Source: JADHMP01 sp016779985
GTDB lineage: Bacteria; Bacteroidota; Bacteroidia; Flavobacteriales; Flavobacteriaceae
Length of the DNA stretch: 64,000 nt
NCBI GenBank assembly: GCA_016779985.1
Contig: JADHMP010000009.1
Coordinates: 27,860-91,859 of the forward strand
Direction: 5' to 3'
The notes beneath the pieces were generated by a model that was not told the origin of the DNA, searched no databases, and worked only from the letters and a program-made list of their open reading frames with translations. A program made the position numbers and the translations under genes. This document shows, piece by piece, positions 54,479-63,654 of the stretch (the first letter of the stretch is position 1; every line of letters starts with the position of its first letter).

Positions 54479-55421
54479 TTTCAAGCAATAATTTCATAAC
54501 AGCTTGCGCTGAATAGACACGATTCAGAGCTTGTTGTATGGTGAGGTTGGTTGCAGCATTGTCAAGCACAGCGTCGCTGGCCACAATATTTCTCCGAATG
54601 GGGAGGCAATGCATAAATTTAGCATTATTAGTACGGTTCATTTTTTCTTGGGTAATCTGCCAAGTTTCATCTGTACGAAGAATTTTTCCATAGTCTGTAT
54701 AGGAACACCAATTTTTAGCATAAATAAAATCAGCATCTTCAAAAGCCTCATCTTGGCTATAGTATAAAGGAGTTTGTTTTGTTATCTCCTTGTTAAGCTC
54801 ATACCCTTCAGGTTGGGCTATAACAAAATCTGCATCCATATGATCCATCATTTTGGTAAAGGAGTTCCCCACTGCATGAGGCAATGCCTTTGGATGAGGT
54901 GCCCAACTCAACACTACTTTAGGTCTTTTTATGGTTTGATTTTCTTTAATTGTGATAGCATCTGCTAAAGCTTGTAGAGGGTGTGCGGTAGCACTCTCCA
55001 TATTAATGATCGGAATGGTAGCGTATTTTGCAAAGCTTCTAAGCACAACTTCAGTCTCATCTTTTTCTTTGTCAGTCAGGGTGGCAAAGGCTCTAATGGC
55101 CACCATATCACAATATTGAGAAACAACTCTTGCTGCTTCTTTGACATGCTCAGATCGTAAACCGCTCATCTGCGTACCATCTTCAAACTCCAATGCCCAC
55201 GCCTCATTAGAAAAATTCATAACCATCACTTGAATGCCCAAATGTTGAGCTGCCTTTTGAGTGCTTAAACGAGTGCGCAGACTGGGATTAAAAAAAAGCA
55301 TTCCTAAGGTTTTCTTCTTTCCTGCACTTTCATATTGCCAAGGATTTTTTTTAAGCGAAATAGCAAGGTCTAATGCACTTTCGAAATGGGGTAAATCGTC
55401 TAGGGTTATAAAATTATTCAT
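54471..55421 (-). CDS. argF': N-acylornithine carbamoyltransferase (acetyl- or succinyl-type)
   Basis: A 316-residue transcarbamylase. Carbamoyl-phosphate site FNPSLRTRLST near 44-54, HPLQALADAITI near 144-155, MHCLPIRRNIVASD near 269-282. The long EDGTQMSGLRSEHVKEAA segment and the absence of the ornithine-type DxxxSMG loop indicate the N-acylornithine type. In Bacteroides the substrate is N-succinylornithine; which acyl group this one uses cannot be decided by eye. ATG at 55419-55421 overlaps the argD stop; a TTG one codon upstream is less likely. Confidence 0.88.
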   Translation of the reverse strand: MNNFITLDDLPHFESALDLAISLKKNPWQYESAGKKKTLGMLFFNPSLRTRLSTQKAAQHLGIQVMVMNFSNEAWALEFEDGTQMSGLRSEHVKEAARVVSQYCDMVAIRAFATLTDKEKDETEVVLRSFAKYATIPIINMESATAHPLQALADAITIKENQTIKRPKVVLSWAPHPKALPHAVGNSFTKMMDHMDADFVIAQPEGYELNKEITKQTPLYYSQDEAFEDADFIYAKNWCSYTDYGKILRTDETWQITQEKMNRTNNAKFMHCLPIRRNIVASDAVLDNAATNLTIQQALNRVYSAQAVMKLLLENE

Positions 55422-56548
55422 CAATTTAGTTCATTTTCTAAAGCATCAAAAAATTGGGCAAAATGTGATTCAGTTATTGTGAGTGGCGGAAGAATTCTAA
55501 TCAATTTTTTATTGCTGCTTCCACCAGTAAAAATGTGATGTTTTAAGATTAATTCTTTTCTTAAGGCCCCCACCTCAAAATCAAATTCAAGTCCTAGCAT
55601 GAGTCCACGCCCTTTACTTTTTCTTATTGCGGGAATTTTTTTTGCTCGAGAGACAAAATAAGATTCTAATGCCTTCGTTTTTTCTTGCAATCGTTCTTTT
55701 TTAAGCACTTCTAAAACACTCAATGAGGCGGTACATGCAAGATGATTTCCACCAAATGTTGTGCCTAATAATCCATATTTTGATTTAATATCAGGGTGAA
55801 TCAAAATTCCACCGATTGGAAAACCATTTCCCATTCCTTTAGCCATCGTAATAATATGCGGTGAAATACGGTATTTCTGAAAAGCAAAAAAAGTACCTGT
55901 GCGTGCAAAGCCAGATTGAACTTCATCTGCAATAAGACAGGCATCAAATTTTTTGCATAACGACTCCATAGCATAAATAAATCCTTCATCGGGTTGATCC
56001 AATCCGCCAACCCCTTGTATGGCTTCAAATATAACTGCACAAACGTCACCTTTTTTCAACTCCTTTTCTAGTAGAATGTGATCGTTAAAAGGTAAAAATG
56101 TGACTTCATGTTGTGCATTTAAAGGAGCATTGATAGAGGGATTATCTGTAACAGATACCGCTGCGGAAGTTCTTCCATGGAATGCGTTTTCAAATGCAAT
56201 TACTCGTTTTTTTTGCGTGTGGAATGAAGCAAGTTTTAGGGCGTTTTCAATAGCTTCTGCCCCAGTGCTGCATAAGAATAGTTGGTAGTCATAAAGACAA
56301 GAATGTTCAGCAATCGCATTTGCAAGTTGCCCTTGTAATGGATTTTTAACAGCGTTTGAATAAAAAGCAATTTGATCTAGTTGCTCTTTGATATTAGACA
56401 CAAAATCAGATTGACTATGTCCTATTGAAATAACGGCGTGTCCGCCATACAGATCTAGATATTTTGTGCCATGAGCATCATAGACATACACATCCTCTGC
56501 CCTTGTAGGGGTTACATCATAAAGCGGATAGACATCAAATAGTTTCAT
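55421..56548 (-). CDS. argD: N-acylornithine aminotransferase
   Basis: PLP-dependent class III transaminase, 375 residues, making N-acylornithine from the semialdehyde. Visible are LYGGHAVISIGHSQ near 33-46, CSTGAEAIENALKLA near 93-107, LIADEVQSGFARTG near 210-223 and the PLP-lysine in TMAKGMGNGFPIGG near 235-248. Between proC and argF' in the operon with zero to one base spacing. Confidence 0.93.
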   Translation of the reverse strand: MKLFDVYPLYDVTPTRAEDVYVYDAHGTKYLDLYGGHAVISIGHSQSDFVSNIKEQLDQIAFYSNAVKNPLQGQLANAIAEHSCLYDYQLFLCSTGAEAIENALKLASFHTQKKRVIAFENAFHGRTSAAVSVTDNPSINAPLNAQHEVTFLPFNDHILLEKELKKGDVCAVIFEAIQGVGGLDQPDEGFIYAMESLCKKFDACLIADEVQSGFARTGTFFAFQKYRISPHIITMAKGMGNGFPIGGILIHPDIKSKYGLLGTTFGGNHLACTASLSVLEVLKKERLQEKTKALESYFVSRAKKIPAIRKSKGRGLMLGLEFDFEVGALRKELILKHHIFTGGSSNKKLIRILPPLTITESHFAQFFDALENELN

Positions 56549-57343
56549 TTATTGTTTTGCAATTTCATGAATTTTTTCAAAAGAAGCCATCAATCCTTTA
56601 ATTAAAGAGGAACTCAATCCTTCGTGTTCCATTTGGTTTAAGCCAGTAATTGTACATCCTCTTGGAGTAGTGACTTTATCAATTTCTGTTTCAGGGTGGG
56701 TGTCAGAATCAATCAAAAGATTAGCAGCTCCCATAGCAGTATACATTGACATTTTGAGTGCGATATCGGCATCAAAACCCATTTGTACTCCTCCTTGTGA
56801 AGTTGCTCTTATGAGTCGCATCCAAAAGGCTATACCACTGGCACACATCACGGTAGCTGCTTGCATGTGTTTTTCATCGATAATGATGGAAGTGCCTAGT
56901 CCATTAAAAATTGCTTCTGCAATGGCGATGCGTTTTTCTCCCAATGCATTTGAGCAAAGACAGGTCATTGACTTAGCCACAGAAATCGCCGTGTTGGGCA
57001 TTGAACGGATTATTGGTGTAGAAGCACCCACGATAGCTTCAATTCGGGCAATAGAAAAACCAGTAATAGTAGATATCAAAATATGTTTGTCGTTCAAATG
57101 GGATTTAATCTCATTTAAAATGCCCTCCATTTGACTTGGTTGCACAGCAAAAATTAAAATATCTGAAGCAGCAACGGCTTTTTTATTGTCTTGAGTCACA
57201 TAAACCTGATCATATTCTTTCCACGGATCAAGAGTTTCCAAGTCACGTTTTGTTAAATACAAGGCAGTGTAAGTATTATTTATTACTAATCCTTTAGCAA
57301 TACTTAATCCTAAATTTCCAGTTCCTATAATGGCAATTTTCAT
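56549..57343 (-). CDS. proC: Pyrroline-5-carboxylate reductase
   Basis: Reduces pyrroline-5-carboxylate to proline; 264 residues. NAD(P) motif IGTGNLGLSIAKGL at 5-18, FAVQPSQM near 70-77, RSMPNTAISVAKSMTCL near 113-129 and the C-terminal DKVTTPRGCTITGLNQME near 223-240. It sits inside the arginine operon between argC and argD, an arrangement typical of flavobacteria and one that couples proline with ornithine metabolism. Confidence 0.92.
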   Translation of the reverse strand: MKIAIIGTGNLGLSIAKGLVINNTYTALYLTKRDLETLDPWKEYDQVYVTQDNKKAVAASDILIFAVQPSQMEGILNEIKSHLNDKHILISTITGFSIARIEAIVGASTPIIRSMPNTAISVAKSMTCLCSNALGEKRIAIAEAIFNGLGTSIIIDEKHMQAATVMCASGIAFWMRLIRATSQGGVQMGFDADIALKMSMYTAMGAANLLIDSDTHPETEIDKVTTPRGCTITGLNQMEHEGLSSSLIKGLMASFEKIHEIAKQ

Positions 57344-57352
57344 ACTAATGAT

Positions 57353-58324
57353 TTAAAAAGTTGATGCTTTAAGTCGCAGACCCAAATCTTCTTCCCAACC
57401 CATAATTAGGTTTAGGTTCTGAATGGCCTGCCCTGAGGCACCTTTAATTAGATTGTCTATAATACTTGTGATTAAAAGCTTGTTTTCATGTTGATGCAAA
57501 TGCAAAAAACAGAAGTTAGAATTCACAACTTGTTTTAAATGAAGTGGGCGCGTTGCAATTTGAGTAAAAGGATGTGCATCATAAAATTGTTCATAGAGAG
57601 CATTTGCCTCCTCTAAGCTACCTTCAAAGTCAGTGTAGACTGTAGCAAAAATACCTCGAGTAAATGCTCCCCTTTGTGGCAAAAAATAAAAGTTAGTGTC
57701 TGCTCCTAGTGCACTCAGGGTTTCTTTTATTTCTGCAAGATGTTGATGAGTAAATGGTTTATACCATGACAAGTTCGTATTACGCCAACTAAAATGTGAG
57801 GTGGCACTCAACCCTACACCGGCACCAGTGCTTCCAGTTGTAGCATTGACATGAATGTCATTTTTCAAATCTCCACTCTGAGCGAGGGGTAGAAGAGCTA
57901 ATTGAATAGCGGTCGCAAAACAACCTGGATTGGCTATAGCTCTAGCTTTTTTAATTTTTTCTCGTTGAAACTCTGGAAGTCCATAGGTAAAGGTTGTTTT
58001 TTCCCACTGATGATCTGCATTGAGTCTAAAATCATTTCCCAAATCAATTATTATGGTTTTGTCACTAAAGCTATGTTGTGCTAAAAAGCGTTGTGAGTTT
58101 CCATGTCCTAAGCAAAGAAAAACAACATCAACAGACAAGTCAACAGTGTCTGTAAAAACCATATTCAGGGTTCCTAAAAGATCAGGATGTGCCTCAGTGA
58201 GTGTTTTCCCTGCTCGCGTTGTACTATAAACAAAAGCAATTGAAAGTTTAGGATGATGAGCAAGCAACCGTATTAGTTCCCCACCTGTATAACCTGATCC
58301 ACCAATAATACCAACTGATTTCAT
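57353..58324 (-). CDS. argC: N-acetyl-gamma-glutamyl-phosphate reductase
   Basis: 323 residues; reduces N-acylglutamyl phosphate to the semialdehyde. GGSGYTGGELIRLLAHHP at 8-25 is the NADP motif, ANPGCFATAIQLALLPLA near 131-148 holds the catalytic Cys, and HQHLAEIKETL with AFTRGIFATVYT follows. 9 bases from the proC start; start overlaps the argG stop by 4 bases. Confidence 0.94.
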   Translation of the reverse strand: MKSVGIIGGSGYTGGELIRLLAHHPKLSIAFVYSTTRAGKTLTEAHPDLLGTLNMVFTDTVDLSVDVVFLCLGHGNSQRFLAQHSFSDKTIIIDLGNDFRLNADHQWEKTTFTYGLPEFQREKIKKARAIANPGCFATAIQLALLPLAQSGDLKNDIHVNATTGSTGAGVGLSATSHFSWRNTNLSWYKPFTHQHLAEIKETLSALGADTNFYFLPQRGAFTRGIFATVYTDFEGSLEEANALYEQFYDAHPFTQIATRPLHLKQVVNSNFCFLHLHQHENKLLITSIIDNLIKGASGQAIQNLNLIMGWEEDLGLRLKASTF

Positions 58325-59511
58325 ATGCTCTTGTTTACGCTTTTAAAAATTTTGTGTGCATTAGCCGTTATCTTAATGAATCCTTTAGCATCGGAGGCTG
58401 TCCACGCTTTATTCATTTCACCATAACTCCCAAATTTTGCTTGCATTAGATCATGATCAGATTGGATGCCTAGAAGTTCAAATCGGTAGGGGTGTAGGGC
58501 CACCATAACGGTTCCACTGACATGGGTTTGACTGCTTTGTAAAAAAGCCTCAATATCTCGCATCACTGGGTCTAAGTAGTTCCCCTCATGCAATAACATA
58601 CCATAAAAATTACCTAATTGTTCTTTTTGAAAAAGCTGCCATTTAGTGAGAGTGTGTTTTTCAAGTAAATGATGTGCTTTAAGAATAATTAGTGGTGCTG
58701 CGGCCTCAAAACCCACTCGTCCCTTGATGCCAATAATAGTATCTCCAACGTGAATGTCTCTGCCGATAGCATAGCTTTTTGCTATTTCTTGAAGCTCTTG
58801 GATGAGATCTACAGAATCTCCCTTTTTTCCATTGAGAGTAGCTATTTCGCCTTTCTCAAAACCAATACTGATTTGAATTGTTTTTTTGTTTTTTAACGCA
58901 CTAGGATAAGCTTTCTCTGGCAAGGGTAGATTGGAGGTGAGGGTTTCGCTTCCACCCACACTAGTGCCCCAGAGGCCTTGATTGACAGAATATTGCGCTT
59001 TTTCCCACGCCATATCTATCCCCTGTGATTTCAAATAAGCAATTTCATCCTCTCTTGAGAGTTGATGGTCTCTGATTAGTGTGATGATTTCTATTTCGGG
59101 TGCCATGACTTGGAAAATTAAATCGAAACGTACTTGGTCATTACCAGCACCTGTGCTCCCATGGGCGATGAATTTAGCACCAATTCTATTCGCATAGCGA
59201 ACAATTTCTATCGCTTGGATAATCCGCTCAGCGCTCACTGACAAAGGATAGGTATTGTTTTTTAGAATATTTCCAAAAATTAAGTATTTCACTATATGGT
59301 CATAAAACGAAGAAAGCGCATCGATGTTTTCATATACATGAGCTCCCATATGGTAGGCCTTTTCTTTGATGCTATTAATTTCAGCTTTTGAAAAACCACC
59401 TGTATTAACACTCACTGCATGGACTTCATATCCCTCTGAAGACAGTTTTTTTAAACAATACGAAGTATCTAATCCACCACTGTAGGCTAAAACTAAAGGC
59501 TTTTTATTCAT
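58321..59511 (-). CDS. argG: Argininosuccinate synthase
   Basis: 396 residues; condenses citrulline and aspartate with ATP. N-terminal PP-loop AYSGGLDTSYCLKKL at 9-23, IAHGSTGAGNDQVRFD near 114-129, and GTSVGGSETLTSNLP near 182-196. Contains the SAERI segment near 92. It precedes argC with a 4-base overlap and follows the acetyltransferase gene with another. In this operon it is the second gene. Confidence 0.94.
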   Translation of the reverse strand: MNKKPLVLAYSGGLDTSYCLKKLSSEGYEVHAVSVNTGGFSKAEINSIKEKAYHMGAHVYENIDALSSFYDHIVKYLIFGNILKNNTYPLSVSAERIIQAIEIVRYANRIGAKFIAHGSTGAGNDQVRFDLIFQVMAPEIEIITLIRDHQLSREDEIAYLKSQGIDMAWEKAQYSVNQGLWGTSVGGSETLTSNLPLPEKAYPSALKNKKTIQISIGFEKGEIATLNGKKGDSVDLIQELQEIAKSYAIGRDIHVGDTIIGIKGRVGFEAAAPLIILKAHHLLEKHTLTKWQLFQKEQLGNFYGMLLHEGNYLDPVMRDIEAFLQSSQTHVSGTVMVALHPYRFELLGIQSDHDLMQAKFGSYGEMNKAWTASDAKGFIKITANAHKIFKSVNKSI

Positions 59512-60122
59512 GATTTTTTCTTTTTAAGCAATAGTGTTTCTTTAATTTTCTTAAGTCTTTCGCCCACTGCACGATTATATTTATTAGAAAAGTCTTGATT
59601 TGTTTTAGGCTCATAGAGCATGCCAGTGCACAAACACATTTTTCTCTCTGTTCGTGTTAGTATATCAAAATTTTTACAGGTTTGACAACCTTTCCAAAAG
59701 TCAGGGTCATCTGTCAATTCAGAAAAATGAACGGGCTTATAGCCCAATTCATAATTGATTTTCATAACTGCCATTCCAGTAGTGATTCCAAAAACCTTTG
59801 CACCTGGAAACTTATCTAATGACAATTCAAACACGGTTTTTTTGATTTTCTTGGCAAGTCCTTTACCTCTATATTCTGGTGCTACGATAAGACCTGAATG
59901 AGCAACATATTTACCATGTCCCCAAATTTCTATGTAGCAAAATCCTGCAAATCGGTCACCATCCAATGCGATGACAGCGTTTCCTTTTTCCATCTTGCTC
60001 GTGATGTATTCAGGTGTGCGCCTGGCAATTCCTGTTCCTCTAACTTTAGCAGAGTCATCAATGCAGAGACTGATTTCTTTAGCGTATTTTATGTGTTTTG
60101 CTTTCGCAATAGCGACTTCCAT
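59508..60122 (-). CDS. GNAT N-acetyltransferase, probable N-acetylglutamate synthase
   Basis: 204 residues from the ATG at 60120-60122 (MEVAIAKAKHIKYAK). The frame is open 34 codons further to 60224, but that extension looks non-coding. GNAT core: FAGFCYIEIWGHGKYVAHSG near 57-76 and the acetyl-CoA loop VAPEYRGKGLAKKIKKTVFE near 79-98; a Cys-rich tail (GCQTCKNFD, then KMCLCTGMLYEP). As first gene of the arginine operon it probably acylates glutamate in place of a canonical ArgA or ArgJ; that role is inferred from position. Confidence 0.83.
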   Translation of the reverse strand: MEVAIAKAKHIKYAKEISLCIDDSAKVRGTGIARRTPEYITSKMEKGNAVIALDGDRFAGFCYIEIWGHGKYVAHSGLIVAPEYRGKGLAKKIKKTVFELSLDKFPGAKVFGITTGMAVMKINYELGYKPVHFSELTDDPDFWKGCQTCKNFDILTRTERKMCLCTGMLYEPKTNQDFSNKYNRAVGERLKKIKETLLLKKKKS

Positions 60123-60355
60123 GATTCTATTAAAATGTAGTTGTAAGTTGTTATGAGTAATTCTGAAAGGGAGATGGGCGCACCAGCCTCCATAATAGTT
60201 ATGATACCCCAAAGGGGCGAACACGCGGGTTTTGTACTGAAAGAATATTTCCAGCAGAAGGGTTTAAGTGATATTCTTTTTTACTCATAGGATGCAAAAT
60301 TCAACTATTTTTTTTTAACCGCAAAATATAAATTCCTGTTTTTGAATTTTCTCAA

Positions 60356-61675
60356 GTGCCTTTTTCTCCCAAAGAACTTCGTAAATTTGCTTTTGTGAAA
60401 AAAGAAATCCAGTCCATTTTTAGTCAAAATATATCAAAATGGCAGCAAAAAAAAATGTTGCTAGCTCATAGTGGTGGAGTTGATAGCAGTGTGCTGGCTC
60501 ATCTTTTGGTTAAACTAAAGTGTAATTTTGCGGTTGCTCATTGTAATTTTCAATTGCGTGGAGCAGAGAGTGAGGCTGATCAATACCGAGTTCAAAATTG
60601 GTGTAAACAAAATAGCGTTCCCTTTTTTTCGGTTCGTTTTGTTTTACCCAAAAAGGAAGGGAGCATCCAATCCAAAGCAAGGCAACTGCGTTATGATTGG
60701 TTTAATGCGCTCCTTGAAATTCATCACTTTGATCTCCTGCTAACTGCTCATCACCTGAACGATCAATTAGAAACTTTTTTAATGCACCTAGGCAGAGGAA
60801 CTGGATTGTCTGGTTTATTGGGCATCCCGTCATCTGCCACTCTTTTTAGACCACTGCTGTCTTTTTCTAAGAAAGCAATCGAAGCTTATGCCAAGCATAA
60901 TAATATTGACTGGCGCGAGGATAGCTCTAATTTGTCTTTGGCCTATTGGCGCAACGCATTGCGTCATGAGGTGATAGCACCACTGTTAAATACACACCCC
61001 AAATATCTTCATCATTTTAAAAATACATTAGCTCATCTCAACAGTACCCAGTATTTTGTGGAAGAACAATTAATTGCTTTGAAGAAAACAATTTTTTTAT
61101 CCAAAAAAGACCATATTTCAATCAACATTAAAAGCTTAAAAGCTCTCCCAAGTTTAAATTTCTGTCTACACCAATGGTTCTCACCCTTAGGTTTTCATTT
61201 CAAAGAAGTTCTCAAACTCCTCGAAGCACAAACGGGATCTAGTATTAGAAGTGCAACCCATCGTCTAACACACAATCGATCAACTCTTTTGCTTGATACA
61301 CTAACCTTAGAAGCCCCTTTAGATGACATCTTCTATTGGGACCTTAAAAAACCATTAAAAAACCCCATTCATTTGACTACTAGAGCTGAAAAAACAAAAA
61401 ATAAAAAAAGTGCAATTTTGAATCCTACCCTTTTAAAAATGCCACTAAAACTTCGAAAATACCAAAGAGGTGACTATTTTTACCCTCAAGGTATGTCAGG
61501 AAAAAAGAAACTCAGCAAATTTTTTAAAGATGAAAAATATTCTAAAGTTGAAAAAGAAAAGCAATGGTTGTTATGCTCAGAAGATGACATTGTTTGGGTT
61601 ATTGGTAAACGTGTAGACCAACGTTATGCTGCCCCCGATAATTTTAACCTACCCCTTATCATTACTGCCCTATGA
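60356..61675 (+). CDS. tilS: tRNA(Ile)-lysidine synthetase
   Basis: 439 residues, GTG start at 60356. PP-loop ATPase AHSGGVDSSVLAHLL at 37-51 near the N-terminus, TAHHLNDQLETFLMHLGRGTG near 130-150, and WREDSSNLS near 196. The C-terminal domain near 355-410 has LRKYQRGDYFYPQGMSGKKK and LSKFFKDEK, typical of TilS. It modifies C34 of tRNA-Ile (CAU) to read AUA. Divergent from the arginine operon; stop overlaps the dsbD start (ATGA). Confidence 0.93.
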   Translation: MPFSPKELRKFAFVKKEIQSIFSQNISKWQQKKMLLAHSGGVDSSVLAHLLVKLKCNFAVAHCNFQLRGAESEADQYRVQNWCKQNSVPFFSVRFVLPKKEGSIQSKARQLRYDWFNALLEIHHFDLLLTAHHLNDQLETFLMHLGRGTGLSGLLGIPSSATLFRPLLSFSKKAIEAYAKHNNIDWREDSSNLSLAYWRNALRHEVIAPLLNTHPKYLHHFKNTLAHLNSTQYFVEEQLIALKKTIFLSKKDHISINIKSLKALPSLNFCLHQWFSPLGFHFKEVLKLLEAQTGSSIRSATHRLTHNRSTLLLDTLTLEAPLDDIFYWDLKKPLKNPIHLTTRAEKTKNKKSAILNPTLLKMPLKLRKYQRGDYFYPQGMSGKKKLSKFFKDEKYSKVEKEKQWLLCSEDDIVWVIGKRVDQRYAAPDNFNLPLIITAL

Positions 61676-63654
61676 AAATAAAGTTGACCCCCATTTTAAG
61701 CTTTTTATGTTTTTATCTATCAGCCCAAGAACCTGTCAAATGGAATATTTCTATGGCACGTGTTGGAGAGTCAGAAGTTATGATCCATTTTGATGCTACC
61801 ATAGAAGAAAATTGGCACCTTTACACAACTCAAGAATTTGAAGATGGTCCACTTCCCACTGAACTAACTTTTACGACAGACAGTCTTTCAATCGAACGTT
61901 TAGGTCCGTTAACAATGCCAACACCCAAAAGTTCATTTGATGAAATTTTTCAAATTGAATTGCCTTATTTTGATACTCAGGTTCGTTTTTCACAACGACT
62001 GAAACTAAGAAACACTTCACTTGAGACAATTAACGGCGAATTGAATTATCAAGCCTGTGATGACCAACTGTGTATCTTCCGTTCTGAAATTTTTCAAATG
62101 GACTTGGACAAATCTGTTGCAAGTGCTCCAAAATTAGAATTAAGCGAAAAAGATCAAATCCGTTCTGAACAACTCACACTTGCGCTAAAAAACACAGATG
62201 AATTTAATGACTCAATATCAGAATCAAAACAAAACACACTCCTCAACCTTTTTTTATTAGGTTTTTTTGGAGGTCTTTTGGCTCTCCTCACTCCCTGTGT
62301 GTTTCCAATGGTTCCCCTTACTGTTTCTTACTTCATAAAACAAGGAAATTCATTACGGAAGGGAATTTGGCAAGCCTTTTTGTATGGTTTCTTTATTATA
62401 CTGATTTATCTTTTGTTAAGTCTTCCTTTTCATTTTATTGACGCTCTTAATCCTGAAATATTAAATACGATCGCTACAAATGTGACTCTTAATATCGTCT
62501 TTTTTGGTGTGTTTGTATTCTTTGCCTTTTCCTTTTTTGGTTATTATGAACTTACTCTTCCGGCACATTGGGGAAGTGCTACAGATCAACAATCTGGAAT
62601 TAGAGGAATGCTAGGTATTTTTTTTATGGCACTCACCCTGGCCATTGTTTCTTTTTCTTGCACAGGCCCAATTTTAGGCTCTTTGCTGGCAGGTTCACTC
62701 ACAGCTGAAGGAGGTGCACAACAACTCACCGCTGGCATGGCTGGTTTTGGAGTTGCTCTAGCATTACCTTTTGCACTATTTGCTCTTTTTCCGAATGCTT
62801 TGAAAATGTTGCCTAAATCTGGAGCTTGGATGAATACAATTAAAGTTGTACTTGGTTTTTTAGAACTAGCATTGGCCTTAAAATTTCTTTCTAATGCTGA
62901 TTTAGTTTCACATTGGGGTCTCCTAAAGCGAGAGATTTTTTTAGGAGTATGGATTTTATTGTCCTTGGGAGTTACACTTTATCTTTTCGGGCTCTATCGT
63001 TTTCCGCACGAGGCTAAAGCGAAGCGTTCAAAGTTACGTGTGGGAGGCGCTTTTTTATCTTTGATAGTTACAATTTATTTAGTTCATGGTCTATTTTCAA
63101 AAGACAATGGGCTCACTTTGTTGAGTGGTTTTCCTCCCCCTAGCTTTTACAGTATTTATACACAAGAATCAGAATGCCCTTTGGGCTTAGATTGTTTCAA
63201 ATCTTATGAAGAAGGAAAACAGGTTGCCTTATCACAAAACAAACCCCTTCTTTTGGATTTTACGGGCTGGGCTTGTGTGAATTGTCGCCGAATGGAAGAA
63301 AAAGTATGGGTAAAGCCAGCTATTTATGATTTGCTTAATGAAAAACTAGTAGTAGTGTCGCTTTATGTTGACGATAGAACTCCGTTGGATGAGAATGATC
63401 AATTTAATTTTGAATATACTGATGGGCGGAGACGAACCATAAAAACAGTGGGGCAACAGTGGGCTACTTTTCAAAGTGTAAATTTTAACGCAGCCTCTCA
63501 ACCTTTTTATGTGATGCTGCATCCTAACGGTACTCTCTTAAATACTCCTATTCAATATACAGATGCGAATTCTTATGAGCAATGGATAAAAAAAGGATTA
63601 CAGACTTTTGATGCGCTCCCGAAATCTATTCAACCGGTTTGGCTTCAAAATTAG
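61672..63654 (+). CDS. dsbD: Thiol:disulfide interchange protein, DsbD type
   Basis: A 660-residue membrane protein that moves electrons from cytoplasmic thioredoxin to the periplasm. Layout: signal peptide (1-18); periplasmic alpha domain with CDDQLC near 129-134; a membrane core of about eight helices from about 190 to 475 with LLALLTPCVFPMVPLT and SFSCTGPILGSLLAG (conserved Cys); and a thioredoxin-like gamma domain with WACVNC near 537-542. Overlaps tilS by 4 bases at the start and the HMCES/YedK-like gene by 29 bases at the end (convergent). Confidence 0.9.
   Translation: MKIKLTPILSFLCFYLSAQEPVKWNISMARVGESEVMIHFDATIEENWHLYTTQEFEDGPLPTELTFTTDSLSIERLGPLTMPTPKSSFDEIFQIELPYFDTQVRFSQRLKLRNTSLETINGELNYQACDDQLCIFRSEIFQMDLDKSVASAPKLELSEKDQIRSEQLTLALKNTDEFNDSISESKQNTLLNLFLLGFFGGLLALLTPCVFPMVPLTVSYFIKQGNSLRKGIWQAFLYGFFIILIYLLLSLPFHFIDALNPEILNTIATNVTLNIVFFGVFVFFAFSFFGYYELTLPAHWGSATDQQSGIRGMLGIFFMALTLAIVSFSCTGPILGSLLAGSLTAEGGAQQLTAGMAGFGVALALPFALFALFPNALKMLPKSGAWMNTIKVVLGFLELALALKFLSNADLVSHWGLLKREIFLGVWILLSLGVTLYLFGLYRFPHEAKAKRSKLRVGGAFLSLIVTIYLVHGLFSKDNGLTLLSGFPPPSFYSIYTQESECPLGLDCFKSYEEGKQVALSQNKPLLLDFTGWACVNCRRMEEKVWVKPAIYDLLNEKLVVVSLYVDDRTPLDENDQFNFEYTDGRRRTIKTVGQQWATFQSVNFNAASQPFYVMLHPNGTLLNTPIQYTDANSYEQWIKKGLQTFDALPKSIQPVWLQN

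Noticed and set aside
60123..60224. 34-codon N-terminal extension of the GNAT gene
   Set aside because: Its sequence is unlike the family and an ATG at 60122 begins the conserved part; the open frame is probably leader sequence.
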